From: Mycolicibacterium frederiksbergense
GTDB taxonomy: Bacteria; Actinomycetota; Actinomycetes; Mycobacteriales; Mycobacteriaceae
Assembly (NCBI RefSeq): GCF_012223425.1
Contig: NZ_CP038799.1
Span: forward strand, 1 to 64,000
Direction of reading: 5' to 3'
DNA: 64,000 bases
In this document: one piece after another, positions 10,944-19,785 of the stretch
Position numbering within the stretch: position 1 is the first letter of the stretch
Layout of the letters: each line of letters begins with the position of its first letter
Translations under genes and position numbers: made by a program
The notes under the pieces: generated by a model
The model's input: only the letters and a program-made list of their open reading frames with translations
What the model was told of the DNA's origin: nothing
The model's database searches: none

Positions 10944-11480
10944 GTGCCGAGTGCCCCACCCACCCTGACCCGGCGCCGCCTGCTGGTCGCGGCGGTCCCC
11001 GCGACTCTGGCGATGGGACTGCTCGCCGGGACAACGGCCTGCTCACCACCCCCGCCGCCGGCCGATCTGGCCGACCTGCAGACCCAGTTCGACCGCGCGC
11101 ACGCCGACAGCCTGCTCGCCGGTGAGGCCGCGACAGCACCGCCCGGACGGACACTCACGCCCGAGATGGTGGCCACGCTCACGACGATCGCCGCCGAGCG
11201 CACCGCGCACGCCCGCGCCCTCGCCGACGAGATCACCCGGTTGACCGACGGTGCGGCGCCCACCACGAGTACCGCGCCGACCACCACCGGCACCACGGCG
11301 GTGCCGGCCGCCCCGCCGACCGTCACCGCCGTCGCCAAGGCGCTTCGCGAGTCGGGCGAGGACGCCGCCCGGGTCGCCACCCAGATGGCCGGCTACCGGG
11401 CCGGGCTGCTGGGCTCCATCGCGGCCTCCTGCACCGCCGCTTATCAAGTGGCACTGGGTGATCCGGAGAAGAAGCGATGA
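10944..11480 (+). CDS. Exported alanine-rich protein, Rv2843-like
   Basis: 178 residues from GTG 10944 (AGGA 7 nt upstream); GTG 10938 is an in-frame alternative. The N-terminus TRRRLLVAAVPATLAMGLLAG followed by TTAC looks like a twin-arginine signal peptide, perhaps with a poor lipobox at about residue 33. The rest is Ala/Thr-rich and helical, with a Thr/Pro-rich spacer at about residues 110-130. Its place next to rimP and before the DUF4439 gene matches Rv2843 of M. tuberculosis. It overlaps the next gene by 4 nt (ATGA), so the two are probably co-translated. Function unknown. Confidence 0.75.
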   Translation: MPSAPPTLTRRRLLVAAVPATLAMGLLAGTTACSPPPPPADLADLQTQFDRAHADSLLAGEAATAPPGRTLTPEMVATLTTIAAERTAHARALADEITRLTDGAAPTTSTAPTTTGTTAVPAAPPTVTAVAKALRESGEDAARVATQMAGYRAGLLGSIAASCTAAYQVALGDPEKKR

Positions 11481-11959
11481 CCTCGCCGCAGCCCAGTCCC
11501 GATCCGGACCGGCCGGCCGACGCCGCGCAGGCGGCGTTGTTCGACGCGGTCGCGACCGAGCACGGCGCCATCTACGGCTACGGCGTGGTGTCGGCGCATT
11601 CCACGCCCGATGACAACGCGCTGGTCGCCGAGGCGATGGCCCAGCACCGGGCACGTCGCGAAGAGGCGCTGGTCATGCTCGCAGAACGGGGGGTGACCGC
11701 GCCGCTGCCCGCGGCCGGCTACGAGCTGCCGCTGGAGGTGACCGACCCCGGCGATGCCGCCGAACTGGCGGTGCGGATGGAGTCCGACACCGCCACCGCG
11801 TGGCGGGCGGTGACCGAACAGGCCCAGACACCGGAGGATCGCCGCTTCGCGGTCACCGCGATGACGCAGGCCGCGGTGCTGGCCGCCCGGTGGAACCAGG
11901 TGCTCGGGGTCCCCCAGATCACCACGGCCTTCCCGGGCGGGCCAGAGACGACAGGTTAG
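11477..11959 (+). CDS. Ferritin-like DUF4439 domain protein, Rv2844-like
   Basis: 160 residues, no signal peptide. The sequence is an Ala/Glu-rich helical bundle with EHGAIYGYG near residue 30 and repeated E/H residues (AQHRARREE), which fits the ferritin-like DUF4439 family. Whether it binds metal is not known. It is translationally coupled to the exported protein upstream, so the pair may work together at the membrane. It ends 4 nt inside the convergent proS gene. Confidence 0.75.
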   Translation: MTSPQPSPDPDRPADAAQAALFDAVATEHGAIYGYGVVSAHSTPDDNALVAEAMAQHRARREEALVMLAERGVTAPLPAAGYELPLEVTDPGDAAELAVRMESDTATAWRAVTEQAQTPEDRRFAVTAMTQAAVLAARWNQVLGVPQITTAFPGGPETTG

Positions 11960-13713
11960 TCCCGCAGCGCGGCGGCCACCTCGGCGGCGGCACCGTCGGC
12001 GGCGAGCTCGCGGGCCTCGCCGGTGAACCGGTTGCGCAGTTCGACCACCCCGTCGGCCCAACCCCGTCCGACCACCACGATCCACGGCATCCCGAGCAGT
12101 TCGGCGTCCTTGAACTTGACCCCGGGCGAGGCGGTGCGGTCGTCGAAGAGCACCTCGAATCCCAAGCGGGACAGTTCGCCTGCCAACTCGGTGGCGCCCT
12201 CGCGGGCACCGGCATCCTTGTTGGCGATCACGACGTGCACATCGAACGGCGCGACCGAAGCCGGCCAGCGCAGGCCGATCTCGTCGTGCTGCTGTTCGGC
12301 GATCACCGCGACCATCCGCGAGACGCCGATGCCGTAGGAGCCCATGGTGAGTCGCACCGGCTTGCCGTTCTCGCCGAGGACATCGGCGCCGAACGCGTCG
12401 GCGTACTTGCGACCCAGCTGGAAGATGTGACCGATCTCGATACCGCGGGCCGAGGTGAGTACCCCGGCGCCGTCCGGTGCGGGATCGCCGTCGCGCACCT
12501 CGGCGGCCTCGATGGTGCCGTCGGGGGTGAAGTCGCGGCCGGCAACCAGCCCCACGACGTGCTTGTTGGGCGCGTCGGCGCCGGTGATCCAAGACGTGCC
12601 CGATACCACCCGCGGATCCACCAGATAGCGGACACCGTTGTCCTGCAGGGCTTTCGGACCAACATAACCCTTCACCAGGAAGGGATTGGCGGCGAAATCG
12701 GCATCCGCGAGGAGCGTGAACTCCGCCGGTTCGAGCGCCGCCCCGAGGCGCTTCTCGTCGATCTCACGGTCGCCGGGGACGCCGATCCCGAGCAGTTCCC
12801 ACTCGCCCCCGGGTTCGCGGATCTTCATCAGGACGTTCTTGAGGGTGTCCGCGGCGGTGACCGCGCGCCCGTCGAACTGCGCCAGGTCGGCCGAATTGGC
12901 CCAGTCCACCAGGGTCGCGATGGTCGGGGCGTCGGGGGTGTCGTGGACCTGCGCGGCGGGCTGACCCTCGATGGGCACGTCGGCCGGCGCCCGGGTGATC
13001 ACGGCCTCGACGTTGGCGGCGTACCCGGATTCCAGGCAGCGCACGAAGGTGTCCTCACCGACCTCGCTCTCGGCGAGGAACTCCTCCGACGCGCTGCCGC
13101 CCATGGCGCCGGACACCGCCGAGACGATGACGTACTTCACCTTGAGCCGGTTGAAGATGCGTTGATAGGCCTCGCGGTGCGCGTGGTAGGCGGTCTTGAG
13201 TCCGTCCTCGTCGACATCGAAGGAGTAGGAGTCCTTCATGACGAACTCGCGGCCGCGCAGAATGCCTGCGCGCGGACGTGCCTCATCGCGGTACTTGGTC
13301 TGGATCTGATAGAGCAGCACCGGCAGGTCCTTGTAGGAGGAGTACTCCCCCTTGACCGTCAGGGTGAACAGTTCCTCATGGGTCGGGCCCAGCAGATAGT
13401 CATTGTTGCGCCGGTCCTGCAGCCGGAACAGCGTGTCGCCGTACTCGGTCCACCTGTTGGTGGTCTCGTAGGGGGCGCGCGGCAGCAGCGCGGGCAGCAG
13501 GATCTCCTGACCGCCGATCGCGTTCATCTCACTGCGGACGATGTTCTCGATCTTGCGCAGCACCCGCAGGCCCAGCGGCAGCCAGCTGTAGATCCCGGGG
13601 CCGACGGCGCGCACGTAACCGGCGCGGATCAGCAGCTTGTGGCTGGGGACTTCGGCGTCTGCGGGATCGTCACGCAGGGTTCGCAGGAACAGCTCGGACA
13701 TACGGGTGATCAC
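11956..13713 (-). CDS. proS: Prolyl-tRNA synthetase, bacterial type with editing domain
   Basis: 585 residues from GTG 13713, whose product begins [17 protein letters not shown], as expected for mycobacterial ProS; a longer frame to 13755 is unlikely. It charges tRNA(Pro). Class II motifs are present: GPTHEEL and [29 protein letters not shown] motif 2 near residues 140-165, and [10 protein letters not shown] motif 3 near residue 440. The INS/YbaK-like editing domain lies between them (about 215-390), and the anticodon-binding domain is at the C-terminus. It follows the VOC gene by 11 nt. Confidence 0.96.
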   Translation of the reverse strand: MITRMSELFLRTLRDDPADAEVPSHKLLIRAGYVRAVGPGIYSWLPLGLRVLRKIENIVRSEMNAIGGQEILLPALLPRAPYETTNRWTEYGDTLFRLQDRRNNDYLLGPTHEELFTLTVKGEYSSYKDLPVLLYQIQTKYRDEARPRAGILRGREFVMKDSYSFDVDEDGLKTAYHAHREAYQRIFNRLKVKYVIVSAVSGAMGGSASEEFLAESEVGEDTFVRCLESGYAANVEAVITRAPADVPIEGQPAAQVHDTPDAPTIATLVDWANSADLAQFDGRAVTAADTLKNVLMKIREPGGEWELLGIGVPGDREIDEKRLGAALEPAEFTLLADADFAANPFLVKGYVGPKALQDNGVRYLVDPRVVSGTSWITGADAPNKHVVGLVAGRDFTPDGTIEAAEVRDGDPAPDGAGVLTSARGIEIGHIFQLGRKYADAFGADVLGENGKPVRLTMGSYGIGVSRMVAVIAEQQHDEIGLRWPASVAPFDVHVVIANKDAGAREGATELAGELSRLGFEVLFDDRTASPGVKFKDAELLGMPWIVVVGRGWADGVVELRNRFTGEARELAADGAAAEVAAALRD

Positions 13714-13724
13714 GAGCGGCAAGC

Positions 13725-14390
13725 CTAGTCGCGCCCCTGCCAGGTGCAGACGCACGCCTCGTTGCCTTCGGCATCGGCGAGCACCCAGAACGCCGGTGCG
13801 GCGTGATCGCTGGGCATGACACCGCCCGCCGCCAGCGCCGCCGCGATGCGCGCGGCGGCCACATCGTGCGCGACGTCGACATCGAGGTGCATCCGATTGC
13901 GGGTCTCATGGCGTGGCGAATCCATCTGCTGGAACCAGATCGCCGGACCGCGCCCGGCCGGGTCGACCAGGCCATGGTTCAGATCGGTGGTGCTGCGGGC
14001 GTCGCGGTAACCCGTCACGGCCTTCCAGAACGGCCGCACCGCGGCGATGTCGAGGGCGTCGATGGCGATCTCGAAGGCATGCAGATCGGGGCCGGGTTCG
14101 ACCGTCTTGCCCGCGGCCCGCAGCGCTCCGGCCAGCCGGCCGGCCAGATCCAGATCCAGATCGGTCACCGCGCCTTCGGCCTCGGACTGCAACGTCAGCA
14201 GCACGCGATCCGCGCGCACGTCGAGGGACAGGTGCCCGGATGCGTCCGGGCACGCCGCGACGGCCAGCGCGGCCACCTCGGCGGCCTCGCCCAACGTGCG
14301 CACCCGCACCTGGGCGTGAATCGCCCCGAGGACCAGCCGCCAGCCCAGCGCCCCGGTGGCATCCGAGATCTGCCGGCGGGTCGGGTTCAC
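13725..14390 (-). CDS. Pterin-dehydratase-like / VOC (glyoxalase-like) two-domain protein
   Basis: 221 residues from GTG 14390, overlapping the stop of the upstream transporter gene (GTGA). The first ~100 residues resemble 4a-hydroxytetrahydrobiopterin dehydratase ([19 protein letters not shown] then [13 protein letters not shown]), but the family's catalytic HHP is replaced by GHL, so activity is doubtful. The second half is a vicinal-oxygen-chelate domain (HAFEIAIDA..., [17 protein letters not shown], ending in EGNEACV) with the metal-ligand type His and Glu residues. Such fusions occur in actinobacteria; the substrate is unknown. It is translationally coupled to the EfpA-like exporter. Confidence 0.75.
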   Translation of the reverse strand: MNPTRRQISDATGALGWRLVLGAIHAQVRVRTLGEAAEVAALAVAACPDASGHLSLDVRADRVLLTLQSEAEGAVTDLDLDLAGRLAGALRAAGKTVEPGPDLHAFEIAIDALDIAAVRPFWKAVTGYRDARSTTDLNHGLVDPAGRGPAIWFQQMDSPRHETRNRMHLDVDVAHDVAAARIAAALAAGGVMPSDHAAPAFWVLADAEGNEACVCTWQGRD

Positions 14391-15871
14391 AGTTCCCCCG
14401 CCTCGACGGCTTCCTTGGTGTGTTGGGCGCTGGCGATCTGACGGGCAGTGAATCTGATGCCCAGTGCCGCGACACCGACCAGCACCGCGATGCCGGCCAC
14501 CCACAGCAGCGAGTACGTGTATCCGTGCCCGAGGGCGTCGAGTTGGGCGGGCGTCATATCGTGCACCGGTCCTGTCGTCCCGCCCAGATACAGCGTGCGC
14601 GAGGTCTGCACGGCCTGGATGACGACGAGCACGATCGGGCCGCCGAGGTTGTAGACCATGAGGGTCACCGCCGACACCGGTCCGATGTCCCGCGGTGCGA
14701 CGTCGGCGACCGCACACAGCGGCAGCACCACCGAGATCACGCCGATGCCGAGCCCGCCCAGCGCGAACAACACCACCAGATCCGGGAAGTAGGGCACATC
14801 GCGTTCCAGCGTCGACCCGAACAGCATGGCGGCCAGCACCAGGCTGCCGGCACCGATGACCAGCCAGCGCGGCGCGAAGCGCGGCGCGAACCGGGTGGCG
14901 GCCAGATTGCCGACACCCATGGCGAGCGCGAACGGGATGAAGCAGATGCCGGCGTGCAGCGCGGAGTAGCCGAGCACGTCCTGGACCAGCAGGCCGATCA
15001 TCACGCTGACCGTCAGCATCACGCCACCGGCCAGGAAGTACGCCACGAAGGTCGCAACCCGGCTGGGGTTGTCGAACACCGAGAACGGCACCAGCGGGTT
15101 GTCCGCACGGCGCTCGACGATGACGAAGGCGACCAGTGCGAGCACCGTCGCGGCGCCGGCGGCGAACACCCACGGATCGATCCAGCCGCGCGGCGGGCCC
15201 TGGGTGAACACCAGCACCGCCGCGGTGCAGGCCAGCGTCGCCAGCAGCGCGCCGGAGACATCCAGGGTCAGCCGCTCGTGCCGGGTCTCGGCCAGCCACA
15301 GCGCGGCGACCACGATGATCGCGATGCCGATCGGCACGTTGATGAGAAAGGCCCAGCGCCACGACAGCTCGGTGAGCGCACCGCCCAGGATGAGCCCGAG
15401 TACCGAACCGATGCCCTGCATCGCCGCCGATACCGCCAGCGCCTTGTTCCGGGCGTGCCCGACGGCGTAGGTGGTGGCGATCAGGGCAAGCCCGGTCGGG
15501 GCGGCCACCGCGGCGCCAAGCCCTTGCACGCCGCGCGCCGCGATCAGGGTGATCTCATCGGTGGCGACACCGCAGATCAGCGAGGCGATGGTGAAGGTGC
15601 CGACGCCGGCCAGGAACGCACGCTTGTGCCCTATCGCATCGCCGATCCGGCCGCCCAGCAGCAGCAGACCACCGAACGCGAGGACATAGGCGGTGATGAC
15701 CCAGCTCTTGCCGGCATCGGAGAGCGCCAGCTCGGCCTGCATGCGGGGCAGGGCGACGATGACGATGGTGCCGTCGAGGGTGGCCATCAGCTGCATTCCG
15801 GTGATGGCCACGATGGCCGGGCCGAGAACGGTTTCCGACAGCCGCGTACCCGAACCCTGCGACCCCGACAT
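14387..15871 (-). CDS. EfpA-like MFS drug exporter (second copy, DHA2 family)
   Basis: 494 residues from ATG 15871, predicted 14 membrane segments as in DHA2 drug:proton antiporters. Signatures are the motif A region LLLLGGRIGDAIGHKRAF after helix 2, and motif C GSVLGLILGGALTELSWRWAF in helix 5. It is clearly paralogous to efpA at 16960-18546: blocks such as SDAGKSWVITAYVL, SWRWAFLINVPIG and SRTLYLGGTTGPVHDM align along the whole length, and the C-termini share RFTARQIA/RYTAEEVA. I assume export of a lipophilic compound; the substrate is unknown. The upstream 223 bp contain two inverted DnaA-box-like sites. Confidence 0.85.
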   Translation of the reverse strand: MSGSQGSGTRLSETVLGPAIVAITGMQLMATLDGTIVIVALPRMQAELALSDAGKSWVITAYVLAFGGLLLLGGRIGDAIGHKRAFLAGVGTFTIASLICGVATDEITLIAARGVQGLGAAVAAPTGLALIATTYAVGHARNKALAVSAAMQGIGSVLGLILGGALTELSWRWAFLINVPIGIAIIVVAALWLAETRHERLTLDVSGALLATLACTAAVLVFTQGPPRGWIDPWVFAAGAATVLALVAFVIVERRADNPLVPFSVFDNPSRVATFVAYFLAGGVMLTVSVMIGLLVQDVLGYSALHAGICFIPFALAMGVGNLAATRFAPRFAPRWLVIGAGSLVLAAMLFGSTLERDVPYFPDLVVLFALGGLGIGVISVVLPLCAVADVAPRDIGPVSAVTLMVYNLGGPIVLVVIQAVQTSRTLYLGGTTGPVHDMTPAQLDALGHGYTYSLLWVAGIAVLVGVAALGIRFTARQIASAQHTKEAVEAGEL

Positions 15872-15907
15872 GGCTTCCCACCCTACCGACGGGGCCCGAC
15901 GCAACGT

Positions 15908-15940
15908 TTATCCACAGGATTCATGCACAGGTGTGGACAA
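15908..15940. promoter_or_regulatory. Pair of inverted DnaA-box sequences
   Basis: TTATCCACA (15908-15916) is the E. coli-type DnaA consensus. TGTGGACAA (15932-15940) is the reverse complement of TTGTCCACA, the box found at mycobacterial oriC. They face each other across 15 nt, in the 223-bp divergent region between the second EfpA gene and the dehalogenase-like gene. Nothing else suggests an origin: there is no dnaA or dnaN and no cluster of further boxes. A DnaA-responsive promoter or titration site is possible; an unrelated dyad operator is the alternative. Confidence 0.5.
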
Positions 15941-16094
15941 ATTACACGGGTGTGATTTCGACGCGCAGCACCAGTGGTGCGCTCGATCTGGCGCAGTCAC
16001 CGGGCAATACCCTGCAACGCCCGGCACCAAACATGCATTCCGCAAATCTCTGGGAATCTGTTTATGGCGCCGACGGCCGGGCAAGCCATCTCCC

Positions 16095-16997
16095 ATGACC
16101 GATCTGGTTCCGGTGCCCGTCCGGCACCGTCGCATCGTCATCGATGGCGTTGACACGTTCTACCGGGAGGCCGGCCCTGCGGACGCGGAGGTGGTGCTGC
16201 TTCCGCACGGGTATCCGTGCTCGTCCTACGCGTTCCGCCATCTGCTGCCGGCGCTGGGTGACCGGTGGCGGCTGCTGGCACCCGACCTGCCGGGTTTCGG
16301 CTACAGCGCGACACCCGCGCCGCAGGAATTCGGCTACACCTTCGATGCCTACGGCCAGTTCCTCGGAAAGTTCGCCGCCGGGCTCGGGCTGGCCTCCTAT
16401 GCGCTCTGGTTGCACGACTACGGCTCGCAGTTCGGTCTGCACTTGGCGATGTCGGCACCCGACCGTGTCACCGGCCTGATCATCCAGAACGGCGACATCT
16501 ATCCCGATGCGTTCGGGCCGAAATACGCCTTCCTCGAACGGGCCTGGGAAAATCCCGGACCGCAGGCCAGGCGCACCATCACCGAGCACGTGACGCTGCA
16601 GGGCTTCCGCAGTGAGTTCGTCGGCGAACTGCCCGAAGTGCTCGCGGATCGGATCAGCCCCGACCTGTGGACGCTGCACTGGAGTCTGATGGCGACACCG
16701 GAACGCATCGCCAACCTGATCCGGCTGCTGGAGGACCAGCCGTCGACATTGCAGCGCTTCGACGCCGAACAGGCCTACCTGCGTGAGCACCGCCCGCCCG
16801 CCCTGATCGTGTGGGGCGTCAACGACGGCTACATGCCCGAAGCGTCCGCGCGGGCCTATCTACGCGATCTGCCCGAGGCCGAGGTTCACACCTTCGACGG
16901 CGGGCACTGGCTGCTGGAGACGCACCTGGGCGAGGTCGTACCGCTGGTGCGGGAGTTCCTCAGCCGTCCAGCTCTCCGGCGTCGATCGCATCCTTGA
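16095..16997 (+). CDS. Alpha/beta hydrolase, haloalkane dehalogenase/epoxide hydrolase type
   Basis: 300 residues from ATG 16095. The oxyanion-hole motif HGYPCSSY is near residue 38. The expected nucleophile position reads LHDYGSQFG, with Asp108 in an HDxG setting as in dehalogenases and epoxide hydrolases rather than the Ser of esterases. The catalytic Asp is probably in WGVNDGYMP (about 250) and the His in GGHWLLETH (about 275). This predicts hydrolysis through an aspartyl-ester intermediate; the substrate cannot be told. It is flanked by two EfpA-type exporters on the other strand and overlaps the end of efpA by 38 nt. Confidence 0.82.
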   Translation: MTDLVPVPVRHRRIVIDGVDTFYREAGPADAEVVLLPHGYPCSSYAFRHLLPALGDRWRLLAPDLPGFGYSATPAPQEFGYTFDAYGQFLGKFAAGLGLASYALWLHDYGSQFGLHLAMSAPDRVTGLIIQNGDIYPDAFGPKYAFLERAWENPGPQARRTITEHVTLQGFRSEFVGELPEVLADRISPDLWTLHWSLMATPERIANLIRLLEDQPSTLQRFDAEQAYLREHRPPALIVWGVNDGYMPEASARAYLRDLPEAEVHTFDGGHWLLETHLGEVVPLVREFLSRPALRRRSHP

Positions 16998-18546
16998 CCT
17001 CCTGGGCGTGTGCCACTTCCTCCGCGGTGTAGCGGATGAACAGCGCCACCGCACCCACCACGACGGCGACCGCGGCCACCCACAGCAGCCCGTAGGTGTA
17101 GCCCGCATCGAGGGCGTTGTGCTGCGCCTCGTTCATGTTCTTGACCGGGCCGGTGGTGCCACCGAGGTACAGGGTGCGCGAGGTGATGACGGCCTGGATG
17201 ATCGCCAGCACCACGGGTCCACCGAGGTTCTGCAGCATCAGCGCGATCGCCGATACCGGACCGATCTCGTCGAAGCCCACCCCGGCGATCGCCGAGACGG
17301 TCAGCGGCACCACGATCATGCCGATGCCGAAACCACCGACGGTGATCGGAATGACCAGATTCGGGAAGTACGGGATGTCGCCGTTGAGTGTCGAACCGTA
17401 GATCATCGCGGCCAGCACGAACACGCCACCGGCGATCACGATCCACCGCGGCGCGAATCGCGAGACCAGTTGCGAGGACAGGCCCAGGCCGATACCCAGC
17501 GCGACCACGAACGGGATGAAACCGATACCGGCGCGCAGCGCGCTATAGCCCATGATGTCCTGCACGTACAGGCCGATCAGCACGGTCAGGGTGAACATCA
17601 CGCCGCCGGCCAGGAAGACCGCGATGAAGGTGGCCACCCGGTTGCGGTCACGGAACAGCGAGAACGGCACCACCGGGTTCTCCGCCGTGCGTTCGACGTA
17701 GAGGAACGCGAGCCCGAAAATGCAGGCCGCGGCGCCGGAGCCCAGCGTCAGCGGCGACAACCAGCCCTTCTCCGGGCCCATCGAGAATCCGAACACCGCG
17801 GCGGTGCAGAACAGCGTCGCGAGGATCGCGCCCGTGGCGTCCAGCTTCATCCGGGCACGGTGGGTCTCGGTCAGGTGGGTGCGGGCCAGGTAGAGCATGA
17901 TCAGGCCGATCGGCACGTTCACCAGGAACGCCCAGCGCCACGACACCTCGGTGAGCGCGCCGCCGACGACCAGGCCCATGACCGAGCCGACGCCGGTCAT
18001 GGCGGCGAACACGGCGGTGGCCGAGTTACGGGCCGGCCCCTTGGGGAAGGTGGTGGCGATCAGCGCGAGGCCGGTCGGCGAGGCGATGGCGGCGCCGACG
18101 CCCTGCAGCAGGCGCGCGATCACCAGGGTGGCCTCGTCCCACGCGACACCGCACAACACCGAGGCAATGGTGAAGAGGGCGACACCGACGATGAAGGTGC
18201 GTTTGCGGCCGATGGTGTCGCCGAGGCGTCCACCCAGCAACATCAGGCCGCCGAAGGTCAGCACATAGGCCGTGATGACCCAGCTGCGACCTGCATCGGA
18301 GAGGCCCAGTTCGTCCTGGATCTTAGGAAGAGCCACGATCGCGACGGTGCTGTCCATCGTCGCGAGCAGCTGCATACCACCGATGGCAATGACCGCGGCA
18401 ATGAAGTTCCAGGGCGGCACCCATGCCGGTAACCTGCTGTTTTGCCGCATGTCCCCCCGGCCGACGTGTACTGGAAGGGCCCGGTTGCTGCCATCTGCGT
18501 CGTCCCGGCGGCTGGATTTGCGCCCAGCGTCGTTGAGAGCAGTCAT
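16960..18546 (-). CDS. efpA: MFS efflux pump EfpA
   Basis: 528 residues, as long as M. tuberculosis EfpA. A hydrophilic, basic N-terminal extension of ~45 residues precedes 14 predicted membrane segments. Motif A-like GLMLLGGRLGDTIGRKRTF and motif C-like GSVMGLVVGGALTEVSWRWAF are present. EfpA exports lipophilic drugs and probably lipids. Position before cysG matches Rv2846c. The 33-bp gap to the cysG stop codon is A/T-rich (TTCTTAAGATTACTGTAAGG on the coding strand) with TAAGAT as a possible -10 and AAGG as a ribosome binding site, so it may have its own promoter. Confidence 0.93.
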   Translation of the reverse strand: MTALNDAGRKSSRRDDADGSNRALPVHVGRGDMRQNSRLPAWVPPWNFIAAVIAIGGMQLLATMDSTVAIVALPKIQDELGLSDAGRSWVITAYVLTFGGLMLLGGRLGDTIGRKRTFIVGVALFTIASVLCGVAWDEATLVIARLLQGVGAAIASPTGLALIATTFPKGPARNSATAVFAAMTGVGSVMGLVVGGALTEVSWRWAFLVNVPIGLIMLYLARTHLTETHRARMKLDATGAILATLFCTAAVFGFSMGPEKGWLSPLTLGSGAAACIFGLAFLYVERTAENPVVPFSLFRDRNRVATFIAVFLAGGVMFTLTVLIGLYVQDIMGYSALRAGIGFIPFVVALGIGLGLSSQLVSRFAPRWIVIAGGVFVLAAMIYGSTLNGDIPYFPNLVIPITVGGFGIGMIVVPLTVSAIAGVGFDEIGPVSAIALMLQNLGGPVVLAIIQAVITSRTLYLGGTTGPVKNMNEAQHNALDAGYTYGLLWVAAVAVVVGAVALFIRYTAEEVAHAQEVKDAIDAGELDG

Positions 18547-18579
18547 ACCGGGTTACCTTACAGTAATCTTAAGAATCCT

Positions 18580-19785
18580 TTAACTGCCGAAGCCCGCCAC
18601 GGGCCCGATCACGATGATTGCGGGCGGTCGAATCCCCTCCGAACGCACCCTCTCGCCGACGTCGGCAAGCGTGGCGCGCACCGTCCGCTGGGCGGCCGTC
18701 GTGCCGTGCTGCACCACCATCACCGGCGTATCCGCAGGTCTACCGCCCGCCAGCAGCGCACCGGCGAACAGCTCGATGCGTTCGACGGCCATCAGCAGCA
18801 CGATCGTGCCCGACATCGCGGCCAGCGCATCCCAATTCACTAACGATTCGGGATGGTCCGGCGCAACATGGCCGCTGACCACCACGAACTCATGGGTGAC
18901 GTGCCGGTGGGTGACCGGAATGCCGGCCAGGGCGGGAACCGCTATGGCACTGGTCACACCCGGCACGACGGTGACCGGAACACCGGCCTCGGCGCACGCG
19001 ATGACCTCTTCATAGCCGCGGGCGAAGACGAACGGGTCCCCGCCCTTGAGCCGGACGACGAACTTGCCGGCCTTGGCGCGCTCGATCAGGACGTTGTTGA
19101 TGGCCTCCTGCGCCATCGCGCGGCCGTACGGGATCTTCGCGGCGTCGATCACCTCGACGTGCGGCCCCAGTTCGGCGAGCAGCTCCGGCGGGGCAAGCCG
19201 GTCGGCGACCACCACATCGGCGTGCGCCAGCAGCCGCCGGCCCCGCACCGTGATCAGCTCCGGGTCCCCCGGACCGCCACCGACCAGCGCCACACCCTCG
19301 CGCACCACATCGTCGGAGTCCCCGCTGCGGTCGGCGATGGCCCCGGTCTGCAGGGCTTCGTGGATGGCGGTGCGGATACCCGCGGAACGTCGGTGCTCAC
19401 CGCCGGCCAGCACGCCGACCGACAGGCCGTCGTGGTCGAAGGTGGCGGGCGTGACCGCGGTGCCCTCGATGGCCACGTCGGCACGCACACAGAAGATGCG
19501 GCGACGTTCGGCACCCGCCACGATCGCGGCGTTGACGTCCGGGTCATCGGTGGCGGCCAGCACATACCAGGCGCCGTCGAGATCTTCGTCACGGAAGTCG
19601 CGCAACTCCAACGTCATCGGCGCGAACGCCTCCACCGACGGGGTGGCTGCACGGGTGATCACATGGACATCGGCACCGGCGGCGATCAGCAGCGGCAGCC
19701 GCCGTTGGGCCACCGTGCCGCCGCCCACCACGACGACCTTGCGGCCTTCCAGACGCAGGCCGACCAGGTAGGCGTTCTCTGTCAC
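18580..19785 (-). CDS. cysG: Siroheme synthase / uroporphyrinogen-III C-methyltransferase
   Basis: 401 residues from GTG 19785, overlapping the cobB stop by 4 nt. The N-terminal ~150 residues form the NAD-binding precorrin-2 dehydrogenase/ferrochelatase domain (VVGGGTVAQRRLPLL). The C-terminal ~240 residues are the SAM-dependent methyltransferase (GGGPGDPELITVRGRRLL, RLKGGDPFVFARGYEE, HRHVTHE). The product makes precorrin-2, the branch point to siroheme and cobalamin, which explains its coupling to cobB and cobO. It matches Rv2847c in order. Confidence 0.95.
   Translation of the reverse strand: MTENAYLVGLRLEGRKVVVVGGGTVAQRRLPLLIAAGADVHVITRAATPSVEAFAPMTLELRDFRDEDLDGAWYVLAATDDPDVNAAIVAGAERRRIFCVRADVAIEGTAVTPATFDHDGLSVGVLAGGEHRRSAGIRTAIHEALQTGAIADRSGDSDDVVREGVALVGGGPGDPELITVRGRRLLAHADVVVADRLAPPELLAELGPHVEVIDAAKIPYGRAMAQEAINNVLIERAKAGKFVVRLKGGDPFVFARGYEEVIACAEAGVPVTVVPGVTSAIAVPALAGIPVTHRHVTHEFVVVSGHVAPDHPESLVNWDALAAMSGTIVLLMAVERIELFAGALLAGGRPADTPVMVVQHGTTAAQRTVRATLADVGERVRSEGIRPPAIIVIGPVAGFGS

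Noticed and set aside
15872..16094. Replication origin based on the two DnaA boxes
   Set aside because: Only two boxes, no A/T-rich unwinding region and no dnaA/dnaN neighbours.
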